DNA from: Azolla caroliniana
Lineage: Eukaryota; Polypodiophyta
Length of the DNA stretch: 64,000 bases
Direction: 5' to 3'
Assembly: GCA_043228905.1 (NCBI GenBank)
Contig: JBHGNT010000014.1
Coordinates: forward strand, 9,176,001 to 9,240,000
Below, piece by piece: positions 12,067 to 22,126 of the stretch; positions within the stretch are counted from its first letter, which is position 1; every line of letters begins with the position of its first letter. The notes beneath the pieces are model-generated. The model searched no databases, was not told the DNA's origin, and saw nothing but the letters and a program-made list of their open reading frames with translations. A program made the position numbers and the translations under genes.

Positions 12067-12177
12067 CCTCCCTCCCTCTCACTCACTCTTTCCTTCTCTC
12101 GAGAGTTCTTCACCTCTCTTAGTACTAATACTTCTTTTAGTACTAATTCCTTCTCTGTCTTAGTATTGTTCCTGACA
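11714..12177 (+). repeat. Chromovirus 3' LTR with (TC)n tract
   Basis: 464 bp with ends TGTCA...TGACA. It has a TATA box (ctataaaagg, 11897-11906) and a (TC)n/(CCCT)n tract at about 12010-12080 that would lie in the transcribed part. It starts directly after the purine-rich aaagggaggata. The first 70 bp contain an antisense tRNA-like segment. The element has lost its other LTR, so age cannot be estimated. Confidence 0.75.
11729..11783 (-). other. Antisense tRNA-like segment with pol III box A and box B words
   Basis: On the minus strand tagtctaatgg (11783 to 11773) fits box A and ggttcgagtct (11739 to 11729) fits box B, with starts 44 bp apart as in tRNA genes. The arms do not pair well enough for a functional tRNA. 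It may be a captured tRNA fragment inside the LTR. Confidence 0.45.
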
Positions 12178-12709
12178 CCACCAAGCCGGTAAGGGGGAGC
12201 ACGAGCCAGCAACTGGGGAAAGCATAACGACGGCAAACTGTCAAGAGGCCGGTAAGGTGCGCGTTTCGGGTAAGGGTCTGACAGGACCGGAGAAAAATTA
12301 AGCACACAATTTACTTTAAAAAAAAATAAAATCAAATAAAGGAGCGAATCAAATAAATCATGAAAAGGAGTGGTGGAAACGGCCATGCAAACGAGGAGTA
12401 AAGAGGCACGTCGAAAAAGTACGAGGGGCTATGAATAGGACATTAAACCACCGCCACATGGCACGCAAAGCTATTATAGTACACAACCTGCACATGCGGA
12501 GGTTCGAAAAAGGCGCCAAGATGCAGAGAGAAAAACCCCCACACATCGAGACCTTCTCCTATCGCGAACCAAGGAGAACAAATGCAGACAGACACGTGAA
12601 GATCAATCGTAGAGAGCTCGCACATAGAGAACCCCCTCCCTCCGAACTTTCTCTCTCACACTCTCCCCACCATCAAACCTCGCCAACGCTCTCCGACCTC
12701 GACGCAGAG
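12178..12709 (+). other. Element D: spacer and leader upstream of its third ORF
   Basis: This runs from the chromovirus LTR end to the ATG of the D third ORF. No integrase is recognisable, so D is 5'-truncated here. From about 12600 the sequence becomes pyrimidine-rich (ctctctcacactctcc...), resembling an mRNA leader. Element E has a similar pyrimidine-rich stretch at the same place. An in-frame open stretch upstream of 12710 has no conserved counterpart in E, so I place the start at 12710. Confidence 0.4.
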
Positions 12710-15447
12710 ATGGACTGCCAAACGCTGTCTGAAGCCGCTAAGAAATGGCTACGGCAGCACGGTCTGGAGGGTTTCTTAACATTCATGGAGGCGATGCCAC
12801 ACAAGGAGGCCGAAAAGATTATAAAAGAAATCGACACAGAGGTGATCACGGAGGAGGCGATCCGTGCGTTAATAGGCCTTCCGGAGGGAGGCATCTACAC
12901 GATTGATAATCCGACCTCCGAGCAGATCATCAAATATTTCGATGAGTACTCTCTCACCAGCAAGGGCTACAGGACACAAGGCGGCGAAGATATGCTATTC
13001 CACGAAATTGCCCGTGTGCTCCATGAGTTCGGCCACGTGTACTCTCGACCCCCCGTCATGCCTAAGAACCGAGCAGGCTTGATTATCGCAACGTACGAAG
13101 GGGTCAAGGTAGATTAGCCGGTGCTGATTGCCGACGGGCTGTGTACGGCGATTGATATAGTAAGAGGAAAGGACAGCAAGGAAGGTCGGAAAATATGGCA
13201 TGCGGTGACGCAATGGCTCACCCTATTGGCGCCAGCGGTCGAGCCCATCCAAACCAAAAAGCGCGGGAGAGCAACGGATGGCACCCCGAAACCTGCTTCG
13301 AAACGGCAACAATTATTGGCCTCCAAGGCCACCAAAGGGAAGACGGCCGACGCAAAGAAGGGGGCAAAGGAGCACGCCAGCCGAAAGTGGCCAACAGACA
13401 CAAGTGAGGAGACACTGGCACAGCCCCTGAAAAGTCCACTCCACCAACCGGTGCAACAGGAAACGGACACCCTGGTGGCAAGAATGAATGTCGGGACACG
13501 GAAGAAATGGAGGAAGAACCCACGGAGCACCTCCAGAGGCGGCCGGTGAAGAGCATCACTGAATCAGTCGGGAAGCGTTCGGACCCACAGAAGGATGGAA
13601 TGCCTACAACTCACACTGAGCATCCCACGCCAAGGGAGACACCGGAACCGGTTTGGAGGGAACCGGTCACAGAAGTCCCAGCACAACAGGCAGCACCGAC
13701 AAGCCCCGTAACTCAAGAGCCGGATATACAAAGACCAACCGTCCCAGCCGGCCAAGAACAAGCAGACAAGGGGCGACTAGCCGAAACACACTCAGAGCCG
13801 GAACGGCAAAGTGGTCAGCTGGCAGAACCAGAAGCGCAGCTCGACGCAGTAAGGCGGGACCAACCACCGGTGAGTGAACCCATCAACCAACTCTCCGTGC
13901 AAGCGCAACAACAGTGCACCGGCAGCCAATGGCTCTGGTGGATAGGAGACAAAATTGCCGAAGTAGTCGGATGCATAGAGGCGGAGGAAAGAGTGCAAAC
14001 GGAACGGTTGCTCGTCACAACCGATGAACTAGAGACGGCCCGGTCAAGGATCCGGTGCCTCGAACAAGACTTGGATCAGATCACAGGAGACATGGCCAAA
14101 ATGGCCTTAACCACAATGCAGATCCAAGCACCAGTGACTTCGGTTGATGAACAGAGGAATAAGACCCCGGAGCCTCAAACTGTCCCGGAAAAAGATGCGG
14201 CGCAAGCCCAAGAGCTTGCGGAATTACGAGATGAGATCGCCGCAGAAGAAGCATTACAGAGCCGCGAATGCGACTTGAAGAAGGCGGCCGAAGAAGAATT
14301 AAAAAAGAATGCTGAGAACCTTCGCCGGGCAGAGGAAAACCTGTGTAAAGGGCATCATGCTTATGACCGACTGAAGGAGGAAAAAGAGAAATTGCTGCAG
14401 GAAAAAGACAAGCTACGACAGATGGCGGAGACGGAAATCGAGAGGCTGAAGGAAGAGCTCTGTCAACAAAAGAACCGGGAGGACCGCGCACGCTGGTAGA
14501 TCAACCAGAGGCTGAAGCAGAAGACCGATGAGTTCAATCATCTGCATCGGGAATACAAGCATTTGGAGACGGAGTATAAGCAGCAACAGGAACGGATGGC
14601 CGAGCTACGGCAAGAAGTTGATAGGGCCACAACGGCACTCGCCGAAGAATGAGCGGAAAGTTCCAGGCTATTGGAGGAAGCGGCGAATGACCGGATGGAG
14701 CTCTACAAACAGAACCATGAAGACAAGGAAAGAGCGACAATGGTATTACAGAGGTTGCAAACAACCTATCAAAATCAATTGTCGCATTATAGGGAGCAGG
14801 GGGCGGACACGGTTCGGATCATCAAGCAATTGAAGGAAGAGCGACAAGCCGCAGAAAATAAATCACAGATGGGAGCCGAACGGATCCGGTGCATCCTTCA
14901 GTCATGGCTCACTAAGACCAAAAGCTTGATTGACGACAGCTCTATGCGTTGGTGGGCGAAATGGGCGCAGAATACGGCGGAACTCCAATTGCTTAGGGCA
15001 GACGTGGAAAACCGGCGAAAGGAGGGCGACGACTGTTATACGTTGACCTCAGAGGACTTCACCACCATAAGGGATGAGCTGGCCGAAGATTTCACAACCC
15101 TGGCGGATGAACAACTGGTACAGGTCTGGCAGCTCGTAGCTCAACTGGACGACGATCAGCTGGAGGCTCAAATCCAGTTCGAAAGCTATGAGCGGTCTCG
15201 GCTCCGGGAAGAAAAAGCGAGAAAGGCGGCAACGATCAACCTTAGTGATGAGGAACCGTCGCCGGTGCAAGGACCAGATGGGGACCAAGCCAGGGTCAGT
15301 CAGCCATAGACAACTCCGACAGAGGAACCAACGAAGGAAACGTCGGTGCTAGAGCAACAAATGGAGCCACAGCCACAAACGGAACAGCAGCAACAGCCAC
15401 AGCAGCAGCAACAGATTCCTGACGAGCCATTGGAAATTTTGGAGTAA
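12710..15447 (+). pseudogene. Element D third ORF: conserved N-domain plus long coiled coil
   Basis: Function unknown. The first 170 or so codons form a domain that aligns with the third ORF of element E (AKKWL versus LRRWL; KYFDEYSLTSKGYRT versus RYFGPYSSSAKAYRT; KNRAGLIIATYEGVKV versus KQKAGIIIDTFEGRTV). Then come basic and proline-rich linkers, a heptad-rich coiled coil rich in Glu, Lys and Gln (about 13980-15220), and a Gln-rich end (stop at 15445). I see no signal peptide or membrane segment, so it is not envelope-like. Damage: TAG at 13115, one frame change near 13500, TAG at 14498, TGA at 14650 and TAG at 15307. It would have been about 900 residues long. The short sequence after it (gtactgtcccac.ggcgtgc) also matches E upstream of its 3' LTR. 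Confidence 0.7.
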
Positions 15448-15531
15448 AGCATTTTGGACATTTTGGACGAAGCATAAATGGGCCGGATAATGGGTTCGAC
15501 GTACAAGGTACTGTCCCACGGGCGTGCCATG

Positions 15532-15957
15532 TGTTACCGGTTGGCAAGAAGGCTTAAGGAGGTCCAAATCAGAGTGTGAAAAGGAATAGTTTATTTGGGA
15601 ACTATTGTAATTAGTAATTTTAATATAGATATTAATATAGGAGAAGATGTGGATGGACGGACCAGAATCAGTATGCCGATCCGGATCCGGACCGATCCCG
15701 TAAAGGTGCTAGTTGGCACCGTTTTGTATTTCGCACCGGAGACCTATATAAAGGCCCGGTTACAATGTAATCATGAGCGGATAATTAATAGAGCTTATTG
15801 TCTTAATCTTCCAGTGTTGATTACCGTTCTGTATTCATTGTTATATCTTACGCGTGTTAATTACGGATTGCTAAGTAACCAATTAAGGTCTAATTAAGCA
15901 TTGTGCCGTAAGTCATTCTACCGTACCACCCTTTGGTGAAGTGTCTTGAGTGGACAC
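15532..15957 (+). repeat. Element D 3' LTR, left part
   Basis: Begins TGTTACCGG at the position homologous to the 3' LTR start of E. It contains a TATA box (tatataaag, 15745-15753). It is interrupted after 15957 by the 9.4 kb element E and resumes at 25356-25391, ending TAACA. With E removed the LTR is about 462 bp with matching TGTTA/TAACA ends. Confidence 0.7.
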
Positions 15958-16399
15958 TGTTGTCCGCCGGAATAGTAACCGACGGCCAAAAGCGTAGGAA
16001 TAAGAAACTATATAAAGCGTAATGTATGTAACGGTTCACGCGGGGAAGCGTGAACGGCTAATTAGACCCTGCATATATAAAGGGCAGAAAACCTCGTAAG
16101 GAGGTGCGTGTAAGTTTTGGGAAATGTAAAAGAACGCCTGATAATAGAATACTATCTTCTCTGAGTTTTTGTGTATAGCTACGGCTAATTCAGTGTCTAT
16201 GTCTCGGATACGTAATCGTAGTAGTACGTAAGCGCAACCCGTGATAAGGAGTCGGTTGTAGCCGTCTCCCCTTACACACGAAGGAATCACAGAGGTTCTC
16301 TCCTTACGTAGTACGATTAAGCTCTGTTCGTTGTTCGACACCCACCTTGGGGTCTAGGTCGAAGGACTGACCACAGACCGTGTTTCCTAAGGGGCAACA
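15958..16399 (+). repeat. Element E 5' LTR
   Basis: 442 bp, starting TGTTGTCC and ending GGGCAACA. A TATA box (tatataaag) lies at 16074-16082. It matches the 3' LTR at 24909-25350 along its full length, with about 16 substitutions and no sizeable indel. Confidence 0.92.
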
Positions 16400-16403
16400 C
16401 TTT

Positions 16404-16417
16404 TGGCACGCTTGGTG
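16404..16417 (+). other. Putative primer-binding site of element E
   Basis: TGGCACGCTTGGTG starts 4 bases after the 5' LTR. TGG is the expected complement of a tRNA CCA end. It is not the initiator-Met site used by the copia elements here, and I cannot assign the tRNA. Confidence 0.45.
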
Positions 16418-16688
16418 ATTTGTGTTTTCCTCACAGACGAGCAACAACGAATGGATGTTTAGCCGCAGACGACTCAGAGAACCAACAAGACAAGACCGGC
16501 CAATAACAAGGTCCGTCACATGCTAGGCAGAAGAACGCGCTCGGCAAAAGCCGCGCATCAGCGACCCCAGTAATACCTACCAGGAGTGCAAAGAGGATTC
16601 CTTGCTCCCCAAATACCTCAACGAGGCGAGGGGACCAAGCTTAACGCAGCCTCCCGGTGACCTTCTCCGATCCGCCGTAGCTCCCACG

Positions 16689-19600
16689 ATGGCCTTTGCC
16701 TACCCCCGCTTTAACGGCGAAACCGACGCCGCAACTCATGTTCGCATGTTCTTAAACATTTTGAATGTGAACCACATGGCACAGAACCTTTCCGAGACGG
16801 TGGCACACCAGTCGAAAATGACGGAGTTCGGATTAACATTAGATGGGCGTGTGGCGTTCTGGCATTCACAAATGGATTTACCGGCCATAACAACCTTCGA
16901 TCAGCTCCAGTCCGCCTTCTTGCGTTTTTTCCACCGGAGGGTTCCACAACGCGAGATTCTCGGGCAGTTTTATACAATTAAGCAACTACCGACCAAGACA
17001 ATAGCAGACTTCAGCTTACGGTTCCAAAATTTACGACGGAAACTGGATCGAAGCCCTGCGGAGGAGGAGGCATGGGAGACATTTCTGGCAGCGTCACGCC
17101 GACCCATCAGGGCAACGCTCAACATCAATAGCGTGAAAGGGGAAACGACGGATATGGTGTTTGAACGAGCGTTACAACTCGAGTTGGATGACGAGGAGGA
17201 GAGGTTTTCGATGTCATCCTTACGACAAGCGTTACCTCAGGATGAGGAACACCAATTTCGTCAGGCAATCCAGTGCACGATTTTCTTGAACTCGGGGCAT
17301 TCCGCGGTGGAGTGCAATATGCGAATCCACTGCCCAATCTGCCACTCGAAGGTTCACACAGTCGACCAATGCGAGTACAATATGTTAAATAGAGCCACGC
17401 CCGCGGTCTGCAGCATGGACACACAGCGGCAACCACATCGGGTGGAACAAAGGAGGCAAGAAGACCAACCCCGGTATAAGGATCGCAACCCGCGGGAGGA
17501 CAGGTACAACCGGAATCGCCAGAATCACAACGAGTCCGAGGAGGAGGACGAGGATTATCGTGGACATCCGAGTTATGCCAAAGGAGGTCGACGATACGAA
17601 CATCAACGCCCGATGAACAAAAGAGGCGGCTTCAATGGCTATCGAGGTAAGCCTCGACAATATAGGGATCACCGGCGTTACGACGAAAGCTCGGGAGATG
17701 AGTGGCACCAGGAACAACAACGGGATCAACAACAGCCACCGCGTACGTCCCGACAAACAAGGCCGGACCGCGAAGAGCAAGTAGCGCCCGGAGAACTGCA
17801 CACTCCACCTGGGGCTGAGAAGGGAGAATCAAGCATCCACTGTTTTATTTGTCAGCAACCCGGACATTATGCCACAAACTGCCCAGCACGCAAGGGAAAG
17901 GGGCCCGCCGTCAACACGATTACGGCGGAGGTGCAACAAGTCACGACACGCCAGCAAACGAAAACGGCGGATTTGGCGGCGCAGGACGAGGTACGACAAC
18001 AAGTCCAAGCCTGGGTGGAGAAAGCAAACGCGACCAATATGGAACGTATGAGGCAGGAGTCCGCGAATGCAATGAAGCGAACAGAGAACGAAAAACCGGG
18101 GCCGGACCCCATTTGGCAAGTGTTAACGGGCTGTGAAATCATGCTAGCTATGGAAAAACTGCTACAATTAGTTCCACGTTTCCGCCAGACCATGGAAGCA
18201 CAAGTGGCGAGCATGACCGGGGAGAGCGTTGCCACAAACCCGACTGACGTCAGCGAGGGACCACCAGTGGTAGATCAGCCCAACCTGGCCATTACAGTAA
18301 TATTGCACGGACAGGAAGTCCTTGGATGTGTAATCGACGGCGGCTCAGGCGTCAATGTGATTAGCGCGAAAACTTGCGAACAGTTGGGCATTTCCGAATG
18401 GGAGGTGTGTCCATTCTGGCTTCGCATGGCAGATACCCGATCAGTGCAGTCGTTGGGGCTAATTCGCAAAATAGGCATCATCGTGGGTGGACACCGCTTC
18501 GACATATTGGCGGTCGTCCTCGCTTTGGACACGCCAGGAGCGTACCCAGTGCTTCTGGGTAGACCATGGCTTCGGATAGCAAATATCAAGCAGAGCTGGC
18601 AACACGAGTGTATTAGTTTCCGGCAGGGACGCATCAAGGTTTGTGTTCCTACGGAAGGCAACACGCCCCAACCTAAGGGGATAACACCGTTATATGCGGA
18701 AGATATCAATATGCTGGCTAGGGTGGAGGATGCCAAATTGGAAGCGTACCTTGACGAACACCCTCGGATTATTCCGCTGTTCGAGATAGATGTCATTGCA
18801 ACTACGGGAGAATATACTACGGCCATTGTACCGAGCGAAGAGCCGTACGAACCAAACCTACAGTCCATATTGGAACTCAGCAGAGCACGGGCGGCCTTCG
18901 AAAGGGAAATGGAGATTTCATGACGGGTCACCGCTTCCGCTCTCGACGAAGTGAATGTGGGTACGAGATCGGAACCTTGGTTCCTCTCCATAGCAAAGGA
19001 ATTGAGGCTGGACCAGAGAACCACAATGATCGCACTACTCACAGAATATAAAGATGTGTTCGCATGGGCTCATGAGGACATGAAGGGGTTAGATCCCAAG
19101 TTCTATCAGCATAAGATCAATTTAGCAACGGACGCGAAACCTGTCCAGCAGCATCGCTACCGCATGAACCCCAATTACGCGACCCGCGTGAAAGAAGAAA
19201 TTGACAAGCTGTTGAGGGCTGGGTTCATACGGCCAGTAAAACAAGCGACATGGCTTAGCCCGATAGTGGTTGTCCCAAAGAAAAACGGCAAAATACGGGT
19301 ATGCGTGGATTACCGGAAATTAAACGCCGTAACCATTACGGACGCATTTCCCTTACCCTTCACTGATAGCGTGCTGGACGCCGTCGCAGGCCATGAGATG
19401 TACAGTTTCTTAGATGGCTTCAGTGGCTATAACCAAGTACGCATGCACCCCGACGACCAGGAGAAGACGACATTTGTCACGGATTGGGGAGTATATGTGG
19501 CGGTCGTCATGATGTTCGGGCTAAAGACAACACCGGCAACATTCCAATGAACGATTACGGAGATCTTTGGGGAATACATTCCGGCGTTCATGCAAGTCTT

Positions 19601-21803
19601 TTTAGACGATTTTGCGGTATATGGGCGAACAAAAGACCATTTCTCGCACTTACGTCTCTGCCTGGAATGTTGCCGCACTGCACGCTTAAGCCTGAATCCC
19701 GCGAAATGTGCATTTGGCGTGACCAACGAGGCTCTCCTAGGCCACATAGTCAGCAAGGAAGGAATAGCGGTCGACCCAAACAAGATCTCCGCTATTACGC
19801 AAGCTAAAACTCCGACAAATGCCAAAGCCCTTAGCCGGTTTTTGGGCCAAATACGGTGGCATAGTCGGATGATACGGTATTTGGCGGACTTCGCCACGCC
19901 ACTACACGTTGCCGTACATCAGACTCCTTTCCAATGGACAGCAACAGAGGATAAGGCATATGAGGCACTTAAGATAATGCTCACACAGGCCCCCGTAGTA
20001 CAACCTCCAGTTTGGGCGAAACCATTTCACGTGTTCGTCGACGCCTCGGACACAGCAATAGGAAGCGCGCTAATGCAACTCACCGAACCAAACTGGTACA
20101 AGCCAGTATACTATGCAAGTCGTAAATTATCAGCAGCAGAGCATAACTATTCCACAACAGAGCGGGAGGCGCTAGGGATGATCTATAGCATCAATAAATT
20201 CCGAATTTATTTACTAGGACGGAAATTCACGTTCCACGTGGATCATTCGGCATTATTGTATTTGGTAGAGAAACAAGCCCTGACAGGGAAATTGGCGCGG
20301 TGGATGCTGCTGCTCCAGGAATTCGAGTTCGTAATTCAGCACCAGCCAGGGACGCAACACGCAGTGGCGGATTTTTTGAGTAGACTCGAGAATGGAGAAA
20401 CAGTACAGAAAGACGATGACGATTTTCTGGACGCCGACATCTGGCGAGTAGCGACATTTGCAGAAAAAACGGAATCCACCTTTCCAGATCGATGGCTTAT
20501 GGAAATGACGTACTTTTTGACTACAGGACTACCTCCACCACAATTACGCACAGACGAGAAGAAACGACTAGTTGTCCGAAGCCGTCACTTATGCCTGGTC
20601 GAAGGGTATTTATATCACAAAGGAAGTGACGGCATTTGGCGACGTGGAGTCCGTCAGGATGAAAAAGAAGCCGTTTTACGGGAGGCACACTGCGGCACGG
20701 CCGACGGCCATTACGCAGGCAACGTGACAGCCCGCAAAGTATGGCAGGCGGGCTTATGGTGGCCAACAACACAGAAGGACACCTCCAAGTATTGTAGAAA
20801 GTGTGATTTGTGCCAGCGGATGGGTCAGCCCGTGGAGGACGCAAGGATGCCACACCAGCCTGTATTACCACTGGACCCCTTCCAAAAGTGGGGATTGGAT
20901 TTTGTGGGGCCCTTGACACCAATAGCAGCCCGTACGGGTAACAAATACATATTGGTAGCCACGGATTACTGTACCAAATAGGTAGAAGCAAAGGCACTAT
21001 GGGAAAATACGGCGGCCGTTACAGCCAAATTTCTGTATGAGCACATCTGGTGCCGGTTCGGCTGCCCGATTGAGCTCATCAGTGACCAGGGGAGCCACTT
21101 CCTCAATACTGTGGTTCGGGAACTAACACAACATTACGCAGTCGTCCACAAGAAAAGCACGCCATACTACCCGCAGTCGAATGGATTAGCGGAATCCACG
21201 AACAAAACTTTACAGACCATTTTAAAGAAAACCGTCAATGAAAACAGAACGGACTGGGATACCAAACTCCAGAGTGCGTTATGGGCGTACAGAACTCGTT
21301 ACAAAACAAGCATACGGTCAACACCGTTCCGGCTAGCGTTTGGACTAGAAGCGGTAATGCCGGTCGAATTTCGGGTACCTAGTTTGCGCATTCAAGTACG
21401 GAACCGATTATCAGAAGCCAAGTCAGAGGAGGAACGGCTCTACCAACTCCTCGAACTAGGGGAGAAACGCGTCCACAACATGGTTGTGTTGGAAGAAGAA
21501 CATCGACGGCGTAAAGCATTTGTCGATCAACATCGGAGCACAAGGGAAAAGGAGTTCGCTGTGGGCCGAGCGGTGCTAGTTTTTCAAACACGCATGGGCC
21601 AGATGCCGCGTAAGCTATGTTTCAGTTGGACCAGCCCATACTGGATAATTGGAGCGGAACAGGGTACGTTCCAACTAGGAACACTGGCTGGAGAAATGGT
21701 ACGGCAAAAAGTGAATGGGTTTCAGCTCAAACCTTACCTGGGCCCTACACCACTTAACCCATTCACCGCCGAATGGGACAAAGCCGGAGAACCCGCAGCA
21801 TAA
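16689..21803 (+). pseudogene. Element E gag-pol, one frame with three nonsense codons
   Basis: A polyprotein of about 1,700 codons in a single frame. I take the ATG at 16689 (MAFAYPRFNG); the frame is open upstream to 16602 without an ATG. Gag: capsid domain 16700-17150, knuckle-like CTIFLNSGHSAVEC (second Cys changed to Phe), intact CPICHSKVHTVDQC at 17331, and CFICQQPGHYATNC at 17841. Protease: IDGGSGVNVIS near 18336, with D-G-G at the active site. RT: about 19000-19750 with FLDD near 19600. RNase H: 20020-20390. Integrase: HHCC module 20690-20820, core D near 20893, D near 21080, E near 21189. Only TGA 18921, TGA 19548 and TAG 20979 break it. The last two fall where related proteins have Arg and Trp, fitting C-to-T or G-to-A change. 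Confidence 0.9.
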
Positions 21804-22126
21804 AAGGGACAGGCCCAACTGTATTATAATGTAAAAATAGGGGGTAACTAACCGTTAGGAAAAGTAAAAAAAGAAACAGAAAGAAGATAGCGACTATTAA
21901 AACGACTAAAGGCATGCACAAAATCCTAGTTCAAGAACACGCGGCACCACGATGGCTCACCGCCCAAGGAACCCTAAGCCACAAAAAGAAGAAAATAGAA
22001 GTTTTTCTGCACATAGCGTCTAGCTATCAGCGCCCCCATCGCTCCTCCTCACCTTCTTCCCCATCACATCTCAGAGCTCCAACTCACCACTGCTACCCGT
22101 CGCCTCTCCACGAACCTACTTTGGCG
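21804..22126 (+). promoter_or_regulatory. Spacer and pyrimidine-rich leader before the third ORF of E
   Basis: 323 bases between integrase stop and the third ORF ATG. They contain a TATA-like tattataatgtaaaa near 21820. From about 22020 a C/T-rich stretch (cctcctcaccttcttcccc) resembles a plant 5' UTR. A separate transcript for the third ORF is possible, but nothing here proves a promoter. Confidence 0.35.

Larger units (their letters stand above)
7576..12177 (+). mobile_element. 5'-truncated Ty3/gypsy chromovirus with 3' LTR
   Basis: The body has gag, protease, RT, RNase H, integrase and chromodomain in Ty3 order, followed by one LTR (11714-12177). The 5' LTR and the start of gag are missing. 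The junction at about 7576 is with minus-strand copia sequence, so the left end was lost by deletion or recombination. Gag motifs (GLRNDVKDLLLTF, AVRCDNRLFERR, CLYCGGPGHIAINCP) and the RT lead-in ([17 protein letters not shown]) resemble the Tf1/sushi-like chromoviruses known from fungi and vertebrates more than common angiosperm chromoviruses. That resemblance is from memory of the families, not a search. Confidence 0.85.

Noticed and set aside
12010-12400. Minus-strand ORF with a (RE)n peptide
   Set aside because: Translation of the (TC)n tract in the chromovirus LTR; the same artefact appears at 32443-32719, 36604 and 26469.
18921-20981. Programmed stop-codon readthrough in element E gag-pol
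   Set aside because: Three stops, two of them within RT and integrase at conserved Arg and Trp sites, fit mutation better than recoding. Only the first, at the end of the protease region, could be argued.
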